Program-made: the position numbers and the translations under genes
The notes under the pieces: model-generated
Databases searched by the model: none
Seen by the model: only the letters and a program-made list of their open reading frames with translations
What the model was told of the DNA's origin: nothing
Shown here: piece by piece, positions 47,710 through 59,962 of the stretch
Layout of the letters: the number at the start of each line of letters is the position of its first letter
How positions within the stretch are numbered: the stretch's first letter is position 1
From: Hoeflea sp.
GTDB taxonomy: Bacteria; Pseudomonadota; Alphaproteobacteria; Rhizobiales; Rhizobiaceae
Assembly: GCF_002733955.1 (NCBI RefSeq)
Contig: NZ_NVXQ01000007.1
Location: forward strand, 163,385-227,384
Direction of reading: 5' to 3'
DNA: 64,000 nucleotides

Positions 47710-48474
47710 ATGAAGCCGACGATCAGCGCCGTCATCATTACCCGCAACGAGGCGGAGATGCTTCCCGGGCTTCTCGAAAGCCTCACTTTCTGCGACGAGA
47801 TCGTGGTGGTGGACAGCCACAGCGACGATGCCACGCGGGATATTGCAGCGTCCTTCGATGCAAAGGTGATCACCCGCGATTTCAACGGGTTTGGCGACCA
47901 GAAGGAGTTCGCCCGGGCTCAGGCCGGCTGCGACTGGGTGCTGTCGATGGATGCCGACGAACGGGTTCCGCCCAGTCTCGCCGAGGAGATCGTGTCGACT
48001 CTGGCCGATCCCGCCTTTGATGCCTATCAGGTTCCACGGCTGTCCTATTTTCTCGGCAAGCCGTTCCGCCATTCGGGCTGGTGGCCGGACGCACCGCTGC
48101 GGCTGTTTCGCCGTGATGCCGCCCGGTTCAACTCAAAACTGGTGCATGAATTCGCTGAAACCGATCGTCCGACCGGCACCTTGTCCAACCACATGGATCA
48201 TTTCACCGTGCGGTCGCTGGAACAGGCGCTGGCCAAGGGGCAGCATTACTCCGCGCTCGGGGCTCAGCAGTTGGAAAAGACAGGTCGCCGGGTCACCCTT
48301 TTGAGCCCATTTGGGCATGCCGCCGGAGCGTTCGTGAAAACCTATGTGCTCAAGCGCGGGTTTCTGGGTGGCGTCGAGGGGCTGGTGAATGCGTGGATCC
48401 ATGGCCAGACGGTGTTCTGGAAATACATGATCGTTTATGTGAACCGCCGAGCCGAACTTCGTTCGCGGCGATAG
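47710..48474 (+). CDS. lpsC: family 2 glycosyltransferase, LPS core (LpsC-like)
   Basis: 254 residues with the GT2 nucleotide-sugar domain: SAVIITRNEAEMLPGLLESLTFCDEIVVVDSHSDDAT (about 5-41), the DXD-like SMDADERV (about 79-86), WWPDAPLRLFRRDAARFN and a C-terminal amphipathic helical part. It resembles WaaE/KdtX-type core transferases. Symbol from position in the greA-lpsB-lpsE-lpsD-lpsC order known in S. meliloti; the acceptor sugar is not known. Confidence 0.8.
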   Translation: MKPTISAVIITRNEAEMLPGLLESLTFCDEIVVVDSHSDDATRDIAASFDAKVITRDFNGFGDQKEFARAQAGCDWVLSMDADERVPPSLAEEIVSTLADPAFDAYQVPRLSYFLGKPFRHSGWWPDAPLRLFRRDAARFNSKLVHEFAETDRPTGTLSNHMDHFTVRSLEQALAKGQHYSALGAQQLEKTGRRVTLLSPFGHAAGAFVKTYVLKRGFLGGVEGLVNAWIHGQTVFWKYMIVYVNRRAELRSRR

Positions 48475-48495
48475 GCCTCTATGGACAATGCAATC

Positions 48496-49539
48496 TCAGG
48501 CGCCGGTCAGGCGTCGATAGATCTCGAGGTGCCGGGCGTGGAAGGTGTCGAGCGAGAACATGCTGCGTGCGCGTACAGCTGCGGCTTCGCCATATCCCCT
48601 GCGCAGCGCCGAGTCTTCTGACAGGGCGATGAGGTTTTGCGCCAGTTGCTCGGCATCGCCGGGCGGGCTCAGTAGCCCGGTTTCCCGGTCGCTGACAGCT
48701 TCGACAATGCCGCCGGCCGCGGTGGCCACCACCGGCTTGCCCGCCCATTGCGCTGCGCACAGGCTGGAGCCAAGTCCTTCCTCGCGCGAAGCGAGAGCAA
48801 CGAGGTCAGCGCCCTTGATCAGCGAAGCAACGTCGTTGCGCCAACCCAGGAAGCTAACCCGGGACAAGCCGTCTGCCTGAGCCCGGATGCGGGCAAGGTC
48901 GGGCCCGTCTCCCGCAAGGACGAGGTGGGCCTTGGGGCATGCTTTCTGAACCAGCTGCCAAGCATCTAGCAGAGTGTTGTGGTCCTTTTCCGCCGTGAAG
49001 GCCGCAACGCAAAGGATCAGCGTGGCATCCTCGCCAAGGCCAAGCCGTTCGGGTTGTGCCGCGTCGAGCACCGGCTCATCCACCGCGTCGTGGATGATGC
49101 TGATGCGGTCAGCGGCAATGCCGCCGGCGCGCAATGCCCGACGGCCGGCCTCGGAAACGGTGATGAAGTGATCGGCGGCCTGGTACACCATTCCGCCACG
49201 GCAACTGAACGCATTGCGCCGCGAGACGACAAGGCGCTGGCGGCGGCCGAGCTTTGCCGCCACCGCGGTCTTGTGGGCCCGGTTCGAGTGGGCATGGATC
49301 AGGTCGATCTTCTCGCTGCGGGCAAGGGTCCGGATTGTTGCAATCGAGCCCAGATCAAGAAGCCCGCGGCAATTGACGGGCAGCGTGGTGGCATTGGCGG
49401 GGAGGGCGCTGGAAAGGCCCGAGCCCTGCGGGACGCCGTACCACTCGGAAATGCCGGGCTTGGTCCGTCCGGCGAGAAGGAGCAGCTGGTTTTCACCGCC
49501 TCGCAATCCCTTTTCGCTCGACAGATGCAGCAGGTTCAT
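48496..49539 (-). CDS. lpsD: family 4 glycosyltransferase, LPS core (LpsD-like)
   Basis: 347 residues of the GT-B fold. N-terminal EKGLRGGENQLLLLAGRT, IDLIHAHSNRAHKTAVAAKLG and the C-terminal donor site with LILCVAAFTAEKDHNTLLDAWQLV, LVLAGDGPDLARIR, ALASREEGLGSSLCAAQWAGKPVVATAAGGIVE. The coding start (ATG at 49539) overlaps the stop of the preceding gene by ATGA. Symbol by synteny. Confidence 0.8.
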   Translation of the reverse strand: MNLLHLSSEKGLRGGENQLLLLAGRTKPGISEWYGVPQGSGLSSALPANATTLPVNCRGLLDLGSIATIRTLARSEKIDLIHAHSNRAHKTAVAAKLGRRQRLVVSRRNAFSCRGGMVYQAADHFITVSEAGRRALRAGGIAADRISIIHDAVDEPVLDAAQPERLGLGEDATLILCVAAFTAEKDHNTLLDAWQLVQKACPKAHLVLAGDGPDLARIRAQADGLSRVSFLGWRNDVASLIKGADLVALASREEGLGSSLCAAQWAGKPVVATAAGGIVEAVSDRETGLLSPPGDAEQLAQNLIALSEDSALRRGYGEAAAVRARSMFSLDTFHARHLEIYRRLTGA

Positions 49540-50483
49540 CGCGCGCCACTGCCCAACAGGGTTTGCAGCCGTTCGACAAGACTGCTGCGGATGGCGTCAA
49601 AATCCCGCCGTGCCTGGGCACCGATGCGCGCCTTCTGTGCGGTGTCCATCCGGATCACCTTGTCGACCGCTGCTTCCAGCGCAGCCTGGTCGACCTGATA
49701 ACAGGTGCCCAGGTGACGCGGGGTCGAGGAGGCGACATCGACCAGAATTCCGGAACCGGCAGTGATCAGCTCGTTCATCGGCGAGCCGTCGGTGGTGATC
49801 ACCACGGCGCCGGTCGACATGGCTTCGACGATATAGTGCCCCCAGCCCTCGGCCTGCGAGGGGCACAGGTGGATGCCGCAGGCGTTCTGCAGCTCTTTCA
49901 TCTCGTCATCGCCGAGATAGGTGCTGATCAGGTTCACATTGGCCGGCACCGAAGCGGGCGCCAGCCGGGCGTTCATCACCAGTGTCAGCTCCGGCCATTC
50001 CGGGTGCGCCTGCCAGGCGGCAAGCACGGCCTCGGTGCCCTTGAGCGTGCTGGCCCCGGCAATATGCACGAAGCGGGCAGGATCCTTTACGGTATCCGGC
50101 GCGTGCTGGTCTTCCGAGGTGAAGCCGAGGTGAAACGTCCTGGCGCCCTCCTTCGAGAACACATCGACTGCATGCCGGCTCTTGCACAGAACCAGATCGA
50201 TATGCTTGAGCCGTCCCAGTTGGCGTCGTGGATATCGTTCCTGGTTTGGCAGCAGGTAATGGACATCGGCGGCGGAATACCAAGCGGGATAGACCCGTTC
50301 GACGTGAATGGCGATGCGCGCGCGCCGTGTTCTGAAGATCCGCTCCAATAAAGGGCGGCTCTTGTGGTCGGCGCGCCCGATGACATGGGGCAGGCCGGCG
50401 GCGCGGATTGCGTCTTCGAGCAGCAGACTGTCCTTGGTCAGGCCGTATTTGCTGTCCTTGCCGATGATCAGGATATCAAGCAT
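49536..50483 (-). CDS. lpsE: glycosyltransferase, LPS core (LpsE-like)
   Basis: 315 residues, GT4-like: MLDILIIGKDSKYGLTKDSLLLEDAIRAAGLPHVIGRADHKSRPLLERIFR, RFVHIAGASTLKGTEAVLAAWQAHPEW, and the donor-site motif HLCPSQAEGWGHYIVEAMSTGAVVITTDGSPMNELI. Starts at the ATG at 50483, overlapping the previous gene by eight bases, and ends with an ATGA overlap on the next. Symbol from position only. Confidence 0.78.
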   Translation of the reverse strand: MLDILIIGKDSKYGLTKDSLLLEDAIRAAGLPHVIGRADHKSRPLLERIFRTRRARIAIHVERVYPAWYSAADVHYLLPNQERYPRRQLGRLKHIDLVLCKSRHAVDVFSKEGARTFHLGFTSEDQHAPDTVKDPARFVHIAGASTLKGTEAVLAAWQAHPEWPELTLVMNARLAPASVPANVNLISTYLGDDEMKELQNACGIHLCPSQAEGWGHYIVEAMSTGAVVITTDGSPMNELITAGSGILVDVASSTPRHLGTCYQVDQAALEAAVDKVIRMDTAQKARIGAQARRDFDAIRSSLVERLQTLLGSGAR

Positions 50484-51546
50484 CGAATTTCCGCCAGACC
50501 TCTTCATAGGTTGCCGAAAGCCGCTCTGCCTCGCTTTCAATGGTGAAATTGGCCAGCACGAATGGTCTGGCCCTTTCTGCTGCGGCGCTGCGGCGCGGGT
50601 CATCGTCCATGAAGGCGGCCGCCGCCGCCGAAAGCGCATCAAGGTCATCTTTCGGGACAACCAGGCCAGTCTCATCCGCGCCTTGGGCGATGATTTCCTC
50701 AAAGGCGCCGACATCGGTTGCCACGACCGGCACCCCACTGGCCTGGGCTTCAAGCGGGGTCAGGCCAAAACCTTCCCAGCGCTGCGGCGCGACGAACAGG
50801 TCAAGCGCCCGGTACCACTCGTTGATGTTGGTGTGTTCGCCGACAAAAAGGATGCGATCCGCGAGATCTGCTGCGGCAACACGGGCCTTGAGCTCAGCCA
50901 GATAGTTGCCATGGCTGGCCGTGGCCCGGCCGGCCACGATGGCACTCCAGCCCGGCCGTGACGGCAGCAGCCGGATCATCGCGTCGACAAAGACGTCGGT
51001 GCCCTTCTGATGGCGGATGCGGCCGAAACAGCCGGCCAGTTTCTGCGCCCGCGGCAGCGACAGGGCGCTGCGCACCTCGTTGCGGTCAGCGGCGGGCGAG
51101 AACCTCTCGGCATTGATGCCGTGCAGGCTAACCCGGTGCGGCACCGTGAGGTAGCTCGAGGTCTTGTGGCTGGTGGCGATGACGCCGTCCATGCGCGCAA
51201 TCAGAAACCGCGTCCAGGCCGTGTGCACCCGCTGCGAGGCCGAGGTGAAGACGAGCTTGACCGGCATCCGCAGGACGTCGCGCAGCACCAGTCCCATCAG
51301 CATCTCGACATTGCGCCGGGCATGCCAGATCCGCAGTTTTCGGCCTTGAGGTTTACGCCAGAGGCGCGGCAGGTCGCGAAGGCGCAGCCTCGGCAGGGTG
51401 TCGGGCAGGCCGGGTCCGAAGACCGCGATCTGCTGCCCGATCCGGTTTTGCACGGGGATCAGCTGTATGATCGAGGTGGTGACGCCCGACAGCCGCCGCT
51501 TGAGGTTCGGTGCGATCACGTGGGTCCGGGCTGGGTCGGAAAGCAT
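50476..51546 (-). CDS. lpsB: family 4 glycosyltransferase, LPS core mannosyltransferase type
   Basis: 356 residues with GT4 features: RQGGK-like start replaced by LKRRLSGVTTSIIQLIPVQNRIGQQI, the HGINAERFSPAADRNEVRSALSLPRAQKLAGCFGRIRHQKGTDVFVDAMIRLL donor region (about 145-200), and the ERGEGFGLTPLEA-type motif VAPQRWEGFGLTPLEAQASGVPVVATDVGAFEEII. It matches LpsB/LpcC, the core mannosyltransferase, by motif and by being next to greA. It is the first of three overlapping minus-strand genes. Confidence 0.85.
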   Translation of the reverse strand: MLSDPARTHVIAPNLKRRLSGVTTSIIQLIPVQNRIGQQIAVFGPGLPDTLPRLRLRDLPRLWRKPQGRKLRIWHARRNVEMLMGLVLRDVLRMPVKLVFTSASQRVHTAWTRFLIARMDGVIATSHKTSSYLTVPHRVSLHGINAERFSPAADRNEVRSALSLPRAQKLAGCFGRIRHQKGTDVFVDAMIRLLPSRPGWSAIVAGRATASHGNYLAELKARVAAADLADRILFVGEHTNINEWYRALDLFVAPQRWEGFGLTPLEAQASGVPVVATDVGAFEEIIAQGADETGLVVPKDDLDALSAAAAAFMDDDPRRSAAAERARPFVLANFTIESEAERLSATYEEVWRKFDA

Positions 51547-51584
51547 GGGATCTCAACCTGAACCGGTTCCGGATCTGCCGGGCC

Positions 51585-52061
51585 TCAGCCCCACTTGACC
51601 TCGAGGATCTCGTAAGCCTTCGAGCCGCCGGGCGCGACAACCTCGATGGAATCACCCACCGACTTGCCGATCAGCGCGCGCGAGATCGGCGAGGAGATCG
51701 AGATCCGGCCTGCCTTCACGTCGGCTTCCTGGTCGCCGACGATCTGATAGATCTTTTCTTCCTCGGTGTCCTCGTCGACCAGCTTGACGGTGGCGCCGAA
51801 CTTGACGGTGTCGCCCGAAAGCTTGGCGGGATCGATGACTTCAGCGCGGCCGATGTAATCCTCGAGTTCGCCGATTCGGCCCTCATTGTGGCTCTGGGCT
51901 TCCTTGGCGGCGTGGTATTCCGCGTTCTCGGAGAGGTCGCCATGGGCGCGCGCTTCGGAGATCGCCTCGATGATCCGCGGCCGCTCGGTCTGCTGGCGCC
52001 AGCGCAGTTCTTCCCGCAGCTTGGTGTAGCCGGCTTGCGTCATCGGAACCTTTTCAACCAT
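51585..52061 (-). CDS. greA: transcription elongation factor GreA
   Basis: 158 residues; releases arrested RNA polymerase by stimulating transcript cleavage. N-terminal coiled coil [56 protein letters not shown] with the acidic tip residues in [13 protein letters not shown], and the C-terminal FKBP-like domain with [26 protein letters not shown]. It lies 38 bases before lpsB on the same strand. Confidence 0.97.
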   Translation of the reverse strand: MVEKVPMTQAGYTKLREELRWRQQTERPRIIEAISEARAHGDLSENAEYHAAKEAQSHNEGRIGELEDYIGRAEVIDPAKLSGDTVKFGATVKLVDEDTEEEKIYQIVGDQEADVKAGRISISSPISRALIGKSVGDSIEVVAPGGSKAYEILEVKWG

Positions 52062-52125
52062 CGGTCATAATCCTTGTACATGTTGCTCTGACGCCCGTTG
52101 AATAGGCGGCAGAACGCAAAAATGA

Positions 52126-52157
52126 AACGCCTCCGAAGCGGACACTCCGGAGCCGTT
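52126..52157 (-). terminator. possible terminator downstream of the VHL-domain gene
   Basis: AACGCCTCCG (52126-52135) and CGGAGCCGTT (52148-52157) form a 10-bp stem with one mismatch; on the minus strand it is followed by a T-rich TTTCATTTTT. Confidence 0.5.
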
Positions 52158-52373
52158 CAAGTGTTTCTTTCTGTCAGGCTACCAAATCCGGCAACGGAAT
52201 TCACCTGAAAAAAGATGGTGCAGGCCGCAGGGCCTTCCGGCATTGCCGCGACTTCATTCGGTCCGCGTCTACTTTGGTGCCACGGTCGCGTCTTGCAAGG
52301 GCTGATCTCAAAAACCCGCACCAGCAGGCGCGGGCGGCGGCCGTGAGGGACAGACATGCGGCCTGGCCGGAGA
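52158..52373. other. intergenic stretch with no recognised feature
   Basis: Between the greA-side hairpin and the VHL-domain gene no gene, repeat or RNA was seen. Part must serve as 3' untranslated sequence of the minus-strand gene. Confidence 0.4.
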
Positions 52374-53237
52374 CTACTCGTCGCCGAACCAGCGGTTGGG
52401 TGCGGTGAGGCGAAAGGTGGTGGTGCCGGGTTGCGGCATGTGAATTTCAAGACAGTTGCCGGGCCCGTCGGTGATCATCCACGGGTGCGTGAGGTAGGTG
52501 TTGATCGTGCTGGATTCGCCTGGGTTAAGCGCTGCCATCTGTTGCGGCACGCCATCAAAATCGAGCCACATAACGCTGCGATAGCCTTCCGTCCGGTTAT
52601 CGAAAGTTACCGTTGCAGGAACATGCGAATTTTGCGAGCGGGCTCCCTGATAGGCTTCGCAGGTCATCGGGTTGTCGACAGTGGGCTCAAGCGGCATGGT
52701 CTGGGACGTGCTTGCATGGGCATTGGCGGCATAGGCGTGGCAGTCGTTCAGAAACTGTTCTATGGCGCGGGCGCTGCCGTCAAGCGGCAGGTTCATCACC
52801 TCGCCGCCGACCATGTAGCCTATGGTGCGTCTTTCGCTCATGACCTGCCAGATCTCGTCGTCCACGGACAGCTCGACCTCGATGCCGCTCACCCCGACTT
52901 CGGCATCGGTTCCGGCTGCCCGGCCGGAATAGACCGCATCACCGGATGTATTGAGGAACTGTATCTCCATCCGGTCGCCGTCGCGAAGACCGTCGACCGG
53001 TGCGCCAAAGGTAATGCGCGGGACAGCTGAGCCGATTGAGGCGGTGCAGCTTCCCGAGAGCATGATGTGGTCGGTTTCGGGGACGCCGACACTGATGCCG
53101 CTGCTGGCGCCGCCGTCAGCGCCATCGAACTGAAAGCTTTGCCAGACCATGTCGTCGCTGGCGGGTGCTGCAACTGTGGCCATGGCCAGCGCACCGCAGA
53201 CATAGCCGAGCCGCAAATGTCCGAACCTGCTGGACAT
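52374..53237 (-). CDS. secreted protein with a C-terminal VHL-like beta domain
   Basis: 287 residues. Signal peptide (about 1-24, ending VAAPA), an N-terminal part of unknown fold (about 25-195) and a C-terminal domain (about 208-276) that reads like the von Hippel-Lindau beta domain: NR, then VMWLDFDGVPQ, then LNPGESSTINTYLTHPW, then ITDGPGNC. VHL proteins have the same run, with NR, WLNFDGEPQ, LPPG, HSYRGHLW and RD. The ATG at 53237 has GGAGG upstream. It begins five bases after the MliC-like frame ends, so the two are co-transcribed. Role unknown. Confidence 0.75.
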   Translation of the reverse strand: MSSRFGHLRLGYVCGALAMATVAAPASDDMVWQSFQFDGADGGASSGISVGVPETDHIMLSGSCTASIGSAVPRITFGAPVDGLRDGDRMEIQFLNTSGDAVYSGRAAGTDAEVGVSGIEVELSVDDEIWQVMSERRTIGYMVGGEVMNLPLDGSARAIEQFLNDCHAYAANAHASTSQTMPLEPTVDNPMTCEAYQGARSQNSHVPATVTFDNRTEGYRSVMWLDFDGVPQQMAALNPGESSTINTYLTHPWMITDGPGNCLEIHMPQPGTTTFRLTAPNRWFGDE

Positions 53238-53242
53238 GCCGC

Positions 53243-53899
53243 TCACCTCCTGCACTGGTCCCGAACGCCATTCCATTCGAAAGTCGCCGAACGTCCCTTC
53301 ATTGAAAGCGTGTGGCGGCCGTCCGAGTAGCGGGTTCCGGAGCCGGACCGGCGCTGCGTGAGGCGGAACTCCGGAGAACTGTCGTCGGTGGCAAAGGCAA
53401 TCGAGTTGTTGCCGCGATTTTCAATGCGGACGATCAGGGGAATGCCCTCATTGCAGGTGAAGTGGAGAACCTTCGTGCTGCTTTGCTGTTTTCCCGATCT
53501 GCCGCGCGACGCGTCAACGATGTTGTAGAGCCGCTGCATCGGACCGTTGCCGGTGGCGTAAAGCACCAGCTTGCGGTGCAGATCGAGCTGCAACCTGACG
53601 CCGCGGCTGCGGTCGACGAGATAGACCGACCAGTCATCACGCCCGGCCTCGGTGAAGGTGTAACGGCCATTGGCATTGCGTTCGGTCCAGCGGTTGCCCT
53701 TCTTGGAGATCGTGCCACCGGGATAGGAAATTGAAATCACATTGCGGCCATTGACGCCGTTGAAGGCGACCTAGCGAACGAGCCCCGGCTCTGCAACTGC
53801 CAGGCTGTGCGATCCAGTAGGCGTGGCCGAGGCCAGGCCGGTGCTCAATAATGCGATCGCAGATACCAGTACAGCCATACTCTGAATATTGATCTTCAT
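53243..53899 (-). pseudogene. secreted MliC-like (lysozyme-inhibitor-type) protein interrupted by an in-frame TAG
   Basis: A single frame runs from the ATG at 53899 to the stop at 53243. It encodes a signal peptide (MKINIQSMAVLVSAIALLSTGLASA) and 17 more residues, then TAG at 53773-53771 (codon 43), then 174 more codons. The C-terminal part (about 140-217) resembles MliC/PliC lysozyme inhibitors: LHFTCNEG, SGSGTRYSDGRHTLSMKGRSATFEWNG, last Cys. Frame and content hold on both sides of the stop, so it is recent, a sequencing error or a read-through site. A GTG at 53740 could start the second part but leaves no signal peptide. Confidence 0.7.
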
Positions 53900-54136
53900 C
53901 TTGCATGTCGCCTCGTTTGCGCTGATCAATGCAGCCTGTGCTTGTGACAAGGTTGCAAATATTGGTCGTGCTGTAAACTGTACGTCTCTGCCTGTGCCTG
54001 CATCTGCGCGGTGGCTACGGCCGGTGACGCCTGGCTGGACGCGAGGCCTGGATGCACAGGAAGATTGGCAGCGGCTGCCAGTCTGGCAGACCGCGATGTA
54101 GCTGCCGCCATGCAGGTTGAAAATCGCGTTTGTGTG
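53900..54136. other. intergenic stretch with no recognised gene
   Basis: Between the DUF2235 stop and the MliC-like start no credible gene or strong hairpin was seen; the promoter of the MliC-like/VHL pair may lie here. Confidence 0.4.
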
Positions 54137-55393
54137 TCAGGTCTTCCGGGCCACGTCATCATGTTGCTCAGGGGCGCGCGTCTTCACCACCTCATAGCTT
54201 CTGGGCAGATTGGGCGGTGTGTAGTCCTTTCGCTTGTCCATCCGCTCGATCACCGTTTCATGCAGTTTTGCGCCTTCGGGGACACGGCGGCGGTCAAACA
54301 GTGGCCAATAGAATTTGCCGATCCGGACTCGCCGGTAAAACGAGGTTCTGGGCACCTTGCGCGGCAGGAATTCGACGACGCCCCAGGCGAGGTTCATGGA
54401 ATTGTTGATCTCGGCCAACGCGTCCGGCCCGCCATAATCCTTCCTGTTCTTCTCCGTCTCGTCACGGGCCTGTCTTGCAGCGGGCTCGGCATCTTCACCG
54501 GGTTCTACGCTTCTGGTCAGGAGGTTGAAAACCCTGTCATCGCCATCAATGCCGGCAGCCTTGGCTTCACGGTAGAGCCATTGAAGCGGGATCTTGGCGA
54601 GCCCGCTGCTGGCATCCGGATGGCCGCCCCCGACATCGCCGTGGCACCCGGTGAACCAGACTTCCTCGAAATCCTGCGGCGATTTTTCATAGGACCGGGT
54701 CTTGTAGGACCATTCCTCATAATCCTGTCCCGGCTCCCACAATGCGGGCTGGAAATAGGTGCGCCGCTCGTCGATGGCGACAGCATGGCGGACGATCTTC
54801 ACCCGGTCGTTGCGGTTGGTGTAGGCCTTCTGTGTGGTGGTCAGCCAGGGGAAACGCGATGTTGCGTCAAACACCGAGGCCACGGTGTCCCACAGGCCTA
54901 AAAACTCGATGCGGATGCCCGACCCATCGAGCACCTTCTGGAAATGGCCGATCTCGGCGCTGAAGTCCTTCGAGCCCGGTTCGCCAAGCCGCGCATAGGC
55001 GCGCCAGGCATAGCGCGCCAGCTGCAATTGCTCTGGCCGCACCAGGCCGAATATGCGGATGAACCCGGCCAGCAGCCGCGCGGTATAGGAGCCGCGGGAA
55101 AAGCCGAAAATGTAGATCCTGTCGCCATATTTGAAGTTTCGGACCAGGAATTCATAGGCCTGCATCACGTTGTCGGTGATGCCCGCGCCGGTGGCGAGGC
55201 CGAGCACGATCCGGGTCTTTGACTTCAACCGCTGCCACCAGCCGCTCAACCCGAAGGTGCCGACGCCGGGCTGGTAGAACACCAATTGCGTCCCGGTTCG
55301 TTTCAAACTGCCATAGAGCCTGAGCACATTGGTCCGGTCGCCGGAAATCTGGTTCGACGTTCCATCCAGCAGAATGACGATGTTTTTGGCCAT
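54137..55393 (-). CDS. DUF2235 alpha/beta hydrolase-like protein
   Basis: 418 residues with the DUF2235 pattern: N-terminal IVILLDGTSNQ, the nucleophile elbow GFSRGSYTARLLAGFIRIFGL (about 97-117), GLWDTVASVFD, VKIVRHAVAIDERR, and VWFTGCHGDVGGGHPDASSGLAKIPLQWL (about 245-273, histidine region). The same domain occurs in type VI secretion phospholipase effectors (Tle1) and in stand-alone proteins of unknown function. No VgrG, Hcp or immunity gene is nearby, so effector status is not supported. ATG at 55393. Confidence 0.88.
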   Translation of the reverse strand: MAKNIVILLDGTSNQISGDRTNVLRLYGSLKRTGTQLVFYQPGVGTFGLSGWWQRLKSKTRIVLGLATGAGITDNVMQAYEFLVRNFKYGDRIYIFGFSRGSYTARLLAGFIRIFGLVRPEQLQLARYAWRAYARLGEPGSKDFSAEIGHFQKVLDGSGIRIEFLGLWDTVASVFDATSRFPWLTTTQKAYTNRNDRVKIVRHAVAIDERRTYFQPALWEPGQDYEEWSYKTRSYEKSPQDFEEVWFTGCHGDVGGGHPDASSGLAKIPLQWLYREAKAAGIDGDDRVFNLLTRSVEPGEDAEPAARQARDETEKNRKDYGGPDALAEINNSMNLAWGVVEFLPRKVPRTSFYRRVRIGKFYWPLFDRRRVPEGAKLHETVIERMDKRKDYTPPNLPRSYEVVKTRAPEQHDDVARKT

Positions 55394-55500
55394 TGGCGTG
55401 GCCCTCCACCGGGAGCAGGATACGCGAAGGGAGGGAAGACGGCAATCAGGCGCGGAGGTGGCGGTCGGAGCGGGGCCCGATTTCGGTCAGCCTTGAAAAG

Positions 55501-55959
55501 TCAGCAGCTGTCTTCGCCTCTTTCGAGAAGCCGCTCCAGCCGGTCGAAATTCTGCTCGTTGGCGGCGTACAGGAACTTTTCCATCGCCTCCATCTCGTCC
55601 GTGCGCTCGAAGACCATGCGCCACGACAGGCGGGCGCCTTGACCGTCCTCGGCAAAGCGCATTTCGAGGCTGAAGACGTGGACCGGTTCGTGGTGGGTCA
55701 TCCGCACCAGCTCACCCGCAAGCACTTCCTCGAAGGTCCAGCGGTTGTGAAAGTCGGTGCCGTTGTCGGCGGTCATGGTGATCAGCCAGTGGCCGCCGGG
55801 TTTGAGATCAAAGGCCGAAATGTTGTTCACGAACCCCTCCGGCCCCCACCACGCGGCCAGTTTTTCGGGATCTGAAAAGGCGTCGAAAAGCGTTTGCCGG
55901 TCGACCGGAAAATGGCGTGTGTTGATGATTTCGATGGGGGTGGTCATGGGGTGGTCCAT
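55501..55959 (-). CDS. AHSA1/SRPBCC-family protein
   Basis: 152 residues: RHFPVDRQTLFDAFSDPEKLAAWWGPEGFVNNISAFDLKPGGHWLITM, FEEVLAGELVRMTHHEPVHVFSLEMRFAEDG and WRMVFERTDEMEAMEKFLYAANEQNFDRLERLL match the AHSA1 layout (START-like fold). Function unknown, probably ligand or chaperone-type. ATG at 55959; an internal ATG at 55947 is also possible. Confidence 0.85.
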   Translation of the reverse strand: MDHPMTTPIEIINTRHFPVDRQTLFDAFSDPEKLAAWWGPEGFVNNISAFDLKPGGHWLITMTADNGTDFHNRWTFEEVLAGELVRMTHHEPVHVFSLEMRFAEDGQGARLSWRMVFERTDEMEAMEKFLYAANEQNFDRLERLLERGEDSC

Positions 55960-56010
55960 CGGAGTTGTCGTCGCGGGCCAGTAACCCGCCGCTGGTCCCG
56001 TCGATGACTT

Positions 56011-56205
56011 CTATGCCGCTTGCGTAAGCATCTCTGGCGGCAAGTGCTTGCGCGCTTCGAGAATTTCCATGCCGACTATTTTGCCGTTCTCGTCAAAATC
56101 CAGAACAATACCGTCGGAGACTTCTTCGCTTTCGAGAACCGCCTCACCGGAAAACCGGATGTAAGCCGCATCGGCAGCCGGGTCAAATTTTACCGTAGGC
56201 GTCAT
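56011..56205 (-). CDS. DUF2283-family small protein
   Basis: 64 residues: MTPTVKFDPAADAAYIRFSGEAVLESEEVSDGIVLDFDENGKIVGMEILEARKHLP. This is the DUF2283 pattern (D.....AYI......V..SEEV..G...D.......V.GIE.L.A). It overlaps the preceding DUF4258 gene by ATGA. Such pairs are widely found and are suspected toxin-antitoxin modules. Confidence 0.88.
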   Translation of the reverse strand: MTPTVKFDPAADAAYIRFSGEAVLESEEVSDGIVLDFDENGKIVGMEILEARKHLPPEMLTQAA

Positions 56206-56459
56206 TCAGGCCTCCTTGCCCGGCGATCCAGAAACACCGAGATAATACGGATTTCGACAGCATTTTCCACACAGATTACGCGCAACACGCGGCCTTGTCG
56301 CTCCGGAACTGACCGGAAGCGCCTTTCGGCACTGCTGTCGCGAGGCTCAATCGTACGCCAGTCCGGTTCATACACCGCCCGCTCCACCCACTCCTTTTCC
56401 AAACCACGTTCAATCAGAGCGGTTTCTGCATGCTGCGTGTAGCGAACAGGTTTGGGCAT
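56202..56459 (-). CDS. DUF4258-family small protein
   Basis: 85 residues: PVRYTQHAETALIERGLEKEWVERAVYEPDWRTIEPRD.. and RQGRVLRVICVENAVEIRIISVFLDRRARR, the DUF4258 pattern with the H-A...R.I motif at the start. DUF4258 proteins resemble RelE/HigB-like toxins in fold. Partner is the DUF2283 gene that begins inside its stop codon. Activity not shown. Confidence 0.85.
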   Translation of the reverse strand: MPKPVRYTQHAETALIERGLEKEWVERAVYEPDWRTIEPRDSSAERRFRSVPERQGRVLRVICVENAVEIRIISVFLDRRARRPE

Positions 56460-56470
56460 GTTTGGCCCCT

Positions 56471-59962
<3,492 letters not shown>

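Noticed and set aside
53740..53742. GTG start for the MliC-like gene, giving a 165-residue intact protein
   Set aside because: It would drop the signal peptide that stands in the same frame upstream, and there is no convincing ribosome site.
54137..55393. Type VI secretion phospholipase effector
   Set aside because: DUF2235 occurs in Tle1 effectors, but there is no VgrG, Hcp, PAAR or immunity gene nearby.
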